5,021 nt of DNA from Clostridia bacterium (GTDB taxonomy: Bacteria; Bacillota; Clostridia; Christensenellales; CAG-1252), in the NCBI GenBank assembly GCA_017615515.1, contig JAFZZX010000021.1:1-5021 (forward strand), given 5' to 3'. The position numbers and the translations under genes are program-made. Below, piece by piece: positions 1-5,021 of this stretch; position 1 is the stretch's first letter; every line of letters begins with the position of its first letter. The notes beneath the pieces were generated by a model. It was given only the letters and a program-made list of their open reading frames with translations, did no database searches and was not told the DNA's origin.

Positions 1-636
1 GATCATATCTCCTTCGGAGATATTCTTTGTGGCACGCTTTACGAGGAGGTCGACGTCGTCGTCCCGCCAGTCGATCGTGTCCTTGCTCCATAGGATCATC
101 TTCATGCCGAGCGCCTTGCACGCCGTCTCGGTGTTTTCGCCGAATGAGCCCGAGGGCGGGGCGAAGAGGGTGACGGGTTGCCCCGTGACTTTTTCGACGA
201 GCCGCGAGCTGATCGCGATCTCTTCTTTGTTTTGTTCGATTGACAGTTTCGCGTGGTCTTTATGTAGGTATCCGTGACTCCCGAGTTCCTGTCCCGCAAG
301 GACGATTTTGAGAAGAGTATCGGTATTTTTCTCTGCCCATATCCCGCCGATGAAAAAGGTTGCTTTTGCCGAATATTTCCGCAAAATGTCGAGGATCTTT
401 ATGATGTTTTCCGCGCCTTCGTACACGTTGAACATCAAGGCGGCTTCTTTCCTCTCCGTGTCGCCTTTATAGATCGCGAAGCTGCTTGCGCGTTCGGTCT
501 CACCGTTATATCGGTATGTCATTCCCGTCACGAAGGTCAGGGCGAGGATGGTCAGGATGATCGCGAGGGAAGAGAGGATCTCGATCCTTTTTCGGCGAGA
601 GGGTTTCCTTTGGGTTTCGGCGGGCAATACTTTCAT
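1..636 (-). CDS. ylxY: YlxY-like membrane-anchored polysaccharide deacetylase family protein (3' end missing)
   Basis: The frame reads leftward from ATG at 636 and is open to the window edge, giving 212 residues. An in-frame TAA lies three codons upstream, so 636 is the most upstream possible start. Residues 1-17 are basic (KPSRRKR), and about 18-38 form one hydrophobic segment, a likely signal anchor placing the domain outside the membrane. A NodB-type carbohydrate esterase 4 domain follows: ALMFNVYEG at 66-74 (motif 1), KATFFIGGIW at 91-100, GSHGYLH at 119-125 (motif 2, His121 and His125 as metal ligands), and FAPPSGSF at 158-165 (motif 3), then LWSKDTIDW at 182-190. SHGYLH, APPSGSF and the DTIDW stretch resemble the Bacillus YlxY group. 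Motif 1 has Asn70 and Val71 where active deacetylases carry two Asp, and motif 3 has Ala159 where Arg is usual, so catalysis may be altered or lost. The neighbouring M16 peptidase fits, as ylxY adjoins mlpA in Bacillus. A PdaB-type deacetylase is the alternative. The final catalytic His motif lies beyond the edge. Confidence 0.87.
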   Translation of the reverse strand, partial: MKVLPAETQRKPSRRKRIEILSSLAIILTILALTFVTGMTYRYNGETERASSFAIYKGDTERKEAALMFNVYEGAENIIKILDILRKYSAKATFFIGGIWAEKNTDTLLKIVLAGQELGSHGYLHKDHAKLSIEQNKEEIAISSRLVEKVTGQPVTLFAPPSGSFGENTETACKALGMKMILWSKDTIDWRDDDVDLLVKRATKNISEGDMI

Positions 637-641
637 AGCAA

Positions 642-671
642 ATTATATGATTTTTCTTTGAAAAGTTATTC
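642..671 (-). promoter_or_regulatory. candidate promoter of the ylxY-like gene, -10 box abutting the start codon
   Basis: On the minus strand TATAAT lies at 647-642, only five bases before the ATG at 636, with no Shine-Dalgarno sequence between. No TTGACA-like -35 is present at 15-19 bases. The extended -10 reads CATATAAT (649-642), and ATA at 669-667 sits 17 bases upstream. That resembles the Bacillus sporulation sigma-E pattern (ATA, 16-18 bases, CATACAnT) with one mismatch in the -10. The pattern is seen; the sigma-factor assignment is weak inference because the region is AT-rich. Confidence 0.45.
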
Positions 672-690
672 GGAAAAGTCTCGTTTGCAC

Positions 691-726
691 TTTACATATA
701 TATTTATTTTATGTATAATATTGCTA
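691..726 (+). promoter_or_regulatory. sigma-70/sigma-A type promoter of the peptidase-translocase operon, predicted leaderless
   Basis: TTTACA (691-696) and TATAAT (714-719) are separated by exactly 17 bases: a perfect -10, and a -35 one base off consensus. Taking the last T of the -10 as position -7 puts +1 at A726, the A of the ATG. The transcript would then have no 5' leader, which agrees with the absence of any Shine-Dalgarno sequence upstream. An upstream in-frame ATG at 711 overlaps the -10 box and cannot be on this transcript. Confidence 0.75.
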
Positions 727-1979
727 TGAGTGAAATTATATCCTTGGCGGGCGGACTTCGCCTGGCGTATCAATATATTCCCCATATCCATTCCGTTTCC
801 CTCGGCGTTTTCGTGAAGGTCGGCAGCGGCAATGAAGTTGCCGAAGACAACGGCATCGCTCATTATACCGAGCACGTTCTTTTCAAGGGCACCGAGAAAC
901 GCACCGCTTTCGACATCGTTCGCGAAATGGATTCGCTCGGCGCGAATATGAATGCCTACACGTCCAAGGAGATGACGGCATTTTATTTCCAATGCGTCGA
1001 CGACGTGACCGAGCAGTGCGCGGAGATCCTTTCGGATATTCTGCTCCATTCCGTTTTCCCGCCCGAGGAACTCGAGAAAGAGCGGGGCGTCGTCCTCGAG
1101 GAGATCGGCATGGTCGCCGACCAACCCGACGATCTGTCGCAGGATCTGTGTTCCGCGGCATTTTGGGGAGAGTATCCCTACGGCAGGACGATCCTCGGCG
1201 AGGCGGAGAACGTAAAGCGCTTTTCATCCGAGGACATTCACGCCTTTGTCGATCGCCATTACGTCACGAGGAATATCGTCGTCTCCATCGCGGGCAACAT
1301 TTCGCGCGAAGAGGCGATCTCCCTTACCGAACGCTATTTTCGTTTCCCCGACCGTCCGGTGGAGAAGCGCTCCTTCGTATTGCCGACCACCTTCGGAGGC
1401 AAGGTGAACGCGGAGTATAAGGACATCGAGCAGGCGAATCTGACCCTCGCCTTCCCGTCGCTCCCCATCGTTGACGACCGCACCTACGCGATCTCCGCGA
1501 TGTCCGTCGTCCTCGGCGGCGGTATGAGCAGTCTTTTGTTCCAAGAGATCCGCGAGCGGCTCGGACTGGTCTACTCGGTCTACGACTATTCTTCCCTCTA
1601 TGAGAAGGCGGGCGCTCATTGCATCTATCTCGGTACCAATCCGAAGAATCTCGAAAAGGCGGTTCGCGCCGTCAAGAAGTGCGTCGACGATTTCGCGGCG
1701 CGAGGCTTGGACGACGAGGCGCTTTATCGGGCGAAAATGCAGGTGAAGAGCGGCTTGATCCTCGGCGGAGAGAGTTCGATGTCCCTTATGCGCGCGCAAG
1801 GCAGAGCTGCTCTCATTAAGAACGAGATTTTCGACCTCGACGAACGCATTGCCATCGTGGATAACTTGACTAAACAGCAGATCGACGACGTGATCCGCAC
1901 GATCTTCCTTACGAAGCAGATCGGCGTCGGTTACGTGGGGAAAGATCCCCGATTCGATCTGACGGAGATATACCAATGA
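726..1979 (+). CDS. mlpA: M16 family zinc metallopeptidase (MlpA/YmxG-like)
   Basis: A complete 417-residue protein of the pitrilysin/processing-peptidase family, close to the roughly 410 residues of Bacillus MlpA. The inverted zinc motif HYTEH is at 46-50 (His46 and His50 bind zinc, Glu49 is the catalytic base) in the typical context GIAHYTEHVLFKGT. The third ligand is Glu126 in VVLEEI, 76 residues after His50 as in mitochondrial processing peptidase. NAYTSKEMTAFY (76-87) is also typical. The C-terminal half carries VLGGGMSSLLFQEIRERLGLVYSVYDY, the usual second-domain motif with its Arg and Tyr, given here only by its key parts: GGGMSS, REREG-like RERLGL and VYSVY. No signal peptide or membrane segment is seen, so it is probably cytoplasmic. 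ATG at 726 is preferred over in-frame ATG 711, because 711 lies upstream of the promoter -10 box and the family starts only a few residues before the NG/GG-L strand. The stop overlaps the next gene's start (ATGA). The substrate is unknown; in Bacillus this family has been tied to regulation of extracellular protease production. Confidence 0.93.
   Translation: MSEIISLAGGLRLAYQYIPHIHSVSLGVFVKVGSGNEVAEDNGIAHYTEHVLFKGTEKRTAFDIVREMDSLGANMNAYTSKEMTAFYFQCVDDVTEQCAEILSDILLHSVFPPEELEKERGVVLEEIGMVADQPDDLSQDLCSAAFWGEYPYGRTILGEAENVKRFSSEDIHAFVDRHYVTRNIVVSIAGNISREEAISLTERYFRFPDRPVEKRSFVLPTTFGGKVNAEYKDIEQANLTLAFPSLPIVDDRTYAISAMSVVLGGGMSSLLFQEIRERLGLVYSVYDYSSLYEKAGAHCIYLGTNPKNLEKAVRAVKKCVDDFAARGLDDEALYRAKMQVKSGLILGGESSMSLMRAQGRAALIKNEIFDLDERIAIVDNLTKQQIDDVIRTIFLTKQIGVGYVGKDPRFDLTEIYQ
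1964..1978 (+). promoter_or_regulatory. ribosome binding site and ATGA coupling junction of the translocase gene
   Basis: GGAG (1964-1967) lies 8 bases before ATG 1976, inside the end of the peptidase gene. The start codon (1976-1978) overlaps the peptidase TGA (1977-1979), the standard arrangement for translational coupling. This internal gene has a Shine-Dalgarno sequence, whereas the first gene of the operon has none. Confidence 0.75.
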
Positions 1980-4900
1980 GAAACAGAGACGACCATCGAA
2001 ACAGATACGACGATCCACCCAAAAAACAGCGCGGCGGTTTCGCCGTGACCATCCTTGCGATCGCGGTATTCGCATTCGGACTGCTCGGTATGATCGGGTT
2101 GTTCGGCGGGACGGTCAGGGGTTTTTTGCAGGGAGCCTTCGGCTTTATGGGGTATCCTTTCTTCGCCATCGCGATCTTGGCGACCTTGTTTAATCGCGTC
2201 ATTCGCAAACGCGTCTCGCTCCGCGGGGCGATCTACGGCGGCGTGATCGCCGTCATCTTCTTGGCGTGGCTACAGATCTTGACTTCTTACGCGGAGTTTG
2301 ACGCGCTCGGCGATTCGGTGCTTTTTGCTACGTACGTTAACGCGTGTTACGACGCGTGCCTGGGCACGAGCGGCGGCGTCTTGGTCGCTTGGATCGTCTA
2401 TCCGCTCCTTTCTTGGATCGGCAAATACGCCGCGATCCCGCTTGCGGTCCTTTTCTTCGTCGTGCTGTTCTTTGCCTTGTTGCCCTGGATGCGCGCAGGC
2501 GAGCCTTCGGAGAAGTCGGCGGCTCCCCGTCGTCCCTCGAAAAGGGCGGAAAAGGGCGCTACCCGTCGCGACGAGGGCGAGCTCGCTCTCTTCGTTGACA
2601 AGGTTCGCCCGGGTCAGAGAGACGCTCGTAAACTGAAGTTCAGAGGCTTTTTCTCTAAAAAATCGCCCGAACCCACCTTCTTCGATCTGACCGACGACAG
2701 ACCGCTCAATGCGCCCGAGGGCATGATCCCGCATTCTCGCGCCGAACGTTACGACACACTTCGTTCCCCGAACGAGACCGAACCTTATACGGACGAATAT
2801 GACGAATACGTACCCATCACGCCCTCTCTTCCCGGCGAAGAGCCGCGTGCCGATACGCGCCGCGCCAGTGAAGACAACGTGGACGCCTTTTCCGATCTGC
2901 CGCCCTTTATCAGGAGATACCGTGAGGATCGTTCGGAGCAGACCGACTATCGCACCGCCGATCCCGTGATTTCGCGCACGGGCGATCCCGCTACTTCGTC
3001 TTCCGGCGAGAGCGTGAATACGGCTCCCACCTTCACGCAGCGCACCGACGCCTCTCCCGCCGTCGATCCTTCGCCGAAGAGGGCGGAGCGCAGGCAAAAT
3101 ACGAATTACGACGACATCATCACGGACGTTGCGGACTTGGAGCGCATTCGTTCCCTCCGTCCGAAAGAGCCTACGCGTGAGCCTTTCCTCGGGGAAGAGC
3201 CCGTCATGCAGAGGAAACCCGTTTCTCCCGCGCCTGCCGTTGCGGTGCAGGATCCCGAACCCGAGCCCGCGCCCGTCGTTAAACCCGCGCCCGTCGTTCC
3301 CGAAACAGTCTCTCCCACCGCCGCTCCCGTTGCGCCTGCGGTCGAACCCGTCGCACCCGTCGCTCACGGAGAGGAGCGGACGACCCCCCCCGCGTTCCCG
3401 AGAGAACCCCTCACTACGATCACGCCTCGTGACGCGTCCGAAATGCAGCCCGTCGAGACTGCGCCCGTGACGCCCCTGGAGCCCAAGATCACGCGTGAAC
3501 AGCCCGTTCGTTTCGTTCCCCCGCAAGCCGTTGTCGAGGAAGAGGAAGCGCCGATCCGCATTCGCAAGCCGCGTTCGGATCTCGGCGGCACCCACCGTAC
3601 GAGCGACAACGATCCTAAACCCGTCGGCTCCTATATTCCGCCGAATAAGGTCAAGCAACCGGACATCGAAGAGGTCATGCGCGAGGAGCAGGAGACGCCT
3701 CCGCGTCCCTATACGGCTCCGCCCGTCACCCTCTTAAAGGAGTTTCCGCCGATCGAGGACGAGGAGAACGTCGAAGAGATGGGTGAGACCCTGATCGAGG
3801 CGCTCGCGTCCTTCAATATCGATTCGCGGGTCGTGGATCACAAGACGGGTCCGACCTTCACGCAGTTCGCCGTGACCCTTCCCGATAATATGTCGGTCAA
3901 CAAACTGACCCCGCTCGAAAAGGATATCAAGCGTAAACTGAAAGTCAACAAAAAGGACATTCGTATCATTCCCTCCGTCCCCGATCTCGACGCGGTCGGC
4001 ATCGAGGTGCCGAACAAGGTATGCTCGACCGTCGGCTTGCGTTCCATCATCAATTCTCCCGTCTTCGAGCAGAAGAACAAGTTGATGTTCGCGATCGGCG
4101 TGGACGTCAGCGGTACGCCCGTCTACGGCAACCTGCTCAAGATGCCGCACCTTCTCGTCGCGGGTGCGACCGGTAGCGGTAAGAGCGTATGTTTGAACGT
4201 CATCATTTCTAGCATCATCTATCACTATTCGCCCGAGGTCGTTCGCTTTATTATGATCGACCCGAAGAAGGTGGAGCTGTCCGGCTATCGTAATATGCCG
4301 CATATGTTGATCCCCTCTACCATCACCGAACCCGACAAGGCGATCAACGCGCTCTCCTGGCTCGTGGACGAGATGGAGCGCCGTTATGACCTCTTGATGA
4401 ATGCGGGGGTCAAGGACATCGACTCGTACAACACGAAGATGGAGAAGCAGGGCGGCAAGCGCCTATATTACATCGTCTTCATCATTGACGAGATGGCGGA
4501 TCTTATGTACGTTGCGAGGAAGGAGATCGACGAGAAGGTCAACCGCATCGCCGCCAAGGCGCGTGCCGCGGGCATCAATATGATCCTCGCGACCCAGAGA
4601 CCCTCCGTCGACGTCATCACGGGTACGATCAAAGCCAACCTGCGCGCAAGGATCGCCTTCAAGGTCGGTTCCTACATCGATTCCAAGACCATCATCGACC
4701 GCGCCGGTGCGGAAGGTCTGTTTGGCAACGGCGATATGCTGTATATGCCGGCGGACGGCGGCGATCTTGTGCGCTTGCAAGGGCCGTTCATCTCGGAAGA
4801 GGAATTGGATTCCATCATCGAATACGTCAAGACGCAGAACGACTGTCGTTTCGACTATACGGCGGAGAAGAGTATCTACGCCGCCAAAGAGGTCCCGCCA

Positions 4901-5021
4901 CCCGATCCTGCCGCCACGGACGCGACGGATGACGACGGCGAGGACGAACTCTTCGCTCCCGCGCTCGCTTTCTTCTTGGAGAGCGGACAAGCCTCTATCT
5001 CCAAGTTGCAGATCAAGTTCC
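1976..5021 (+). CDS. ftsK: SpoIIIE/FtsK-family septal DNA translocase (3' end missing)
   Basis: The first 1015 residues of a membrane-anchored, ATP-driven DNA pump that clears chromosomes from the division or sporulation septum. A basic polar start (1-19) precedes four hydrophobic stretches at about 22-45, 54-72, 84-105 and 133-171, the usual N-terminal anchor. Residues ~173-582 are a Pro/Glu/Arg-rich, probably disordered linker, far longer than in Bacillus SpoIIIE. The alpha domain begins near PPVTLL (~583) and leads to VGIEVPNK. The beta (RecA-like) motor has Walker A GATGSGKS at 730-737, DPKKVEL from Asp762, Walker B IVFIIDE with Asp838-Glu839, ATQRPSVDVITG, and GAEGLFGNGDML from ~911. After an acidic spacer (DATDDDGEDE), residues from ~990 match the opening of the winged-helix gamma domain, which reads DNA orientation, before the edge cuts it (SGQASISKLQIKF). 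The frame is uninterrupted. It is the second gene of the operon. FtsK and SpoIIIE cannot be told apart from sequence alone; the mlpA and ylxY neighbours favour the spoIIIE locus. Confidence 0.96.
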   Translation, partial: MRNRDDHRNRYDDPPKKQRGGFAVTILAIAVFAFGLLGMIGLFGGTVRGFLQGAFGFMGYPFFAIAILATLFNRVIRKRVSLRGAIYGGVIAVIFLAWLQILTSYAEFDALGDSVLFATYVNACYDACLGTSGGVLVAWIVYPLLSWIGKYAAIPLAVLFFVVLFFALLPWMRAGEPSEKSAAPRRPSKRAEKGATRRDEGELALFVDKVRPGQRDARKLKFRGFFSKKSPEPTFFDLTDDRPLNAPEGMIPHSRAERYDTLRSPNETEPYTDEYDEYVPITPSLPGEEPRADTRRASEDNVDAFSDLPPFIRRYREDRSEQTDYRTADPVISRTGDPATSSSGESVNTAPTFTQRTDASPAVDPSPKRAERRQNTNYDDIITDVADLERIRSLRPKEPTREPFLGEEPVMQRKPVSPAPAVAVQDPEPEPAPVVKPAPVVPETVSPTAAPVAPAVEPVAPVAHGEERTTPPAFPREPLTTITPRDASEMQPVETAPVTPLEPKITREQPVRFVPPQAVVEEEEAPIRIRKPRSDLGGTHRTSDNDPKPVGSYIPPNKVKQPDIEEVMREEQETPPRPYTAPPVTLLKEFPPIEDEENVEEMGETLIEALASFNIDSRVVDHKTGPTFTQFAVTLPDNMSVNKLTPLEKDIKRKLKVNKKDIRIIPSVPDLDAVGIEVPNKVCSTVGLRSIINSPVFEQKNKLMFAIGVDVSGTPVYGNLLKMPHLLVAGATGSGKSVCLNVIISSIIYHYSPEVVRFIMIDPKKVELSGYRNMPHMLIPSTITEPDKAINALSWLVDEMERRYDLLMNAGVKDIDSYNTKMEKQGGKRLYYIVFIIDEMADLMYVARKEIDEKVNRIAAKARAAGINMILATQRPSVDVITGTIKANLRARIAFKVGSYIDSKTIIDRAGAEGLFGNGDMLYMPADGGDLVRLQGPFISEEELDSIIEYVKTQNDCRFDYTAEKSIYAAKEVPPPDPAATDATDDDGEDELFAPALAFFLESGQASISKLQIKF
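3266..3298 (+). repeat. tandem 15-base repeat in the translocase linker (PAPVV-K-PAPVV)
   Basis: CCCGCGCCCGTCGTT occurs at 3266-3280 and identically at 3284-3298, an 18-base period with an AAA spacer. It encodes PAPVV-K-PAPVV within the Pro-rich part of the linker. Similar degenerate Pro-Val-Ala units follow to about 3365 (APVAPAVEPVAPVA). Exact identity at the DNA level suggests recent slippage or duplication in a low-constraint region. Confidence 0.7.

Larger units (their letters stand above)
633..729. repeat. mirror-image start regions TATAAT-(A)-TTGCTATGA flanking the divergent gap
   Basis: Minus-strand 647-633 reads TATAATTTGCTATGA, and plus-strand 714-729 reads TATAATATTGCTATGA. They are inverted copies differing by one inserted A, each containing a -10 hexamer and the start codon of the gene it precedes. 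The bases between are AT-rich and hold no gene. A separate 6-base dyad, TACATA (693-698) and TATGTA (710-715), overlaps the plus promoter and could be an operator or chance. Confidence 0.6.

Noticed and set aside
5..23. Perfect 8-base-pair hairpin (ATATCTCC, loop TTC, GGAGATAT), considered as a terminator or attenuator
   Set aside because: It lies inside the ylxY-like reading frame, encoding NISEGDM, and has no T-run on either strand. It is most likely a coincidence of codons.
711..725. Upstream ATG at 711 as the peptidase start
   Set aside because: The codons after it are the -10 box itself, no ribosome site precedes it, and it would add five residues not expected in the family.
274..729. 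Plus-strand open frame of 151 codons opposite the ylxY-like gene
   Set aside because: The opposite strand encodes a clear NodB-domain protein. This frame would also run through the promoter and into the peptidase start.
1224..2075. Open frame of 283 codons on the minus strand across the peptidase gene
   Set aside because: It is a shadow of the M16 coding sequence, with no family resemblance and no ribosome site seen, and it spans the real peptidase-translocase junction.
2270..3658. Open frame of 462 codons on the minus strand antisense to the translocase linker
   Set aside because: It mirrors the low-stop GC-rich linker codons, has Arg/Gly-rich composition without any recognisable domain, and lies opposite a frame with clear family membership on both sides.
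3734..4990. Minus-strand open frames of 189 and 175 codons opposite the translocase motor
   Set aside because: They are antisense to highly conserved FtsK/SpoIIIE motor motifs, and their Asp/Arg/Val/His-rich composition is typical of antisense reading.

Overview
The window holds three genes of core Firmicutes (Bacillota) type. A polysaccharide-deacetylase-fold protein (YlxY-like) reads leftward off the left edge. Diverging from it, a two-gene operon reads rightward: a complete M16 zinc peptidase (MlpA/YmxG-like) and a SpoIIIE/FtsK DNA translocase cut by the right edge. The coding sequence is GC-rich by eye and prefers C/G third positions, while the single intergenic gap is very AT-rich. The protein families and their order resemble the ylxY-mlpA(ymxG)-...-spoIIIE stretch of Bacillus and Clostridia chromosomes, so an uncultured clostridial lineage is the best guess. 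That placement is inference; there is no rRNA or other direct taxonomic marker here.

Layout: 1-636 (minus) is the first 212 residues of the YlxY-like protein, with an N-terminal membrane anchor and a NodB-type domain whose motif 1 lacks both usual aspartates. Bases 637-725 form an 89-base divergent control region. On the plus strand it carries a near-consensus promoter (TTTACA, 17 bases, TATAAT). Its -10 box ends six bases before the ATG at 726, so transcription should start at the start codon itself and give a leaderless mRNA. The minus-strand gene also has TATAAT five bases before its ATG, followed by the same TTGCTATGA, with neither start preceded by a Shine-Dalgarno sequence. 726-1979 is the peptidase, with HxxEH zinc site and distal Glu intact. 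1976-5021 is the translocase, starting inside the peptidase stop codon (ATGA) with a GGAG ribosome site 8 bases upstream. Its first 1015 residues show four membrane segments, a disordered Pro/Glu-rich linker of about 410 residues, and an intact RecA-like motor, ending at the first residues of the gamma domain.

How the genes work together: the peptidase and translocase are almost certainly co-transcribed and translationally coupled. The translocase pumps DNA through the closing division or sporulation septum. The YlxY and MlpA families accompany it by conserved gene order, but their exact cellular jobs are poorly known. No mobile element, CRISPR array, RNA gene or new defence-like system is visible. 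The most unusual signal is the pair of mirror-image leaderless start regions in the intergenic gap.
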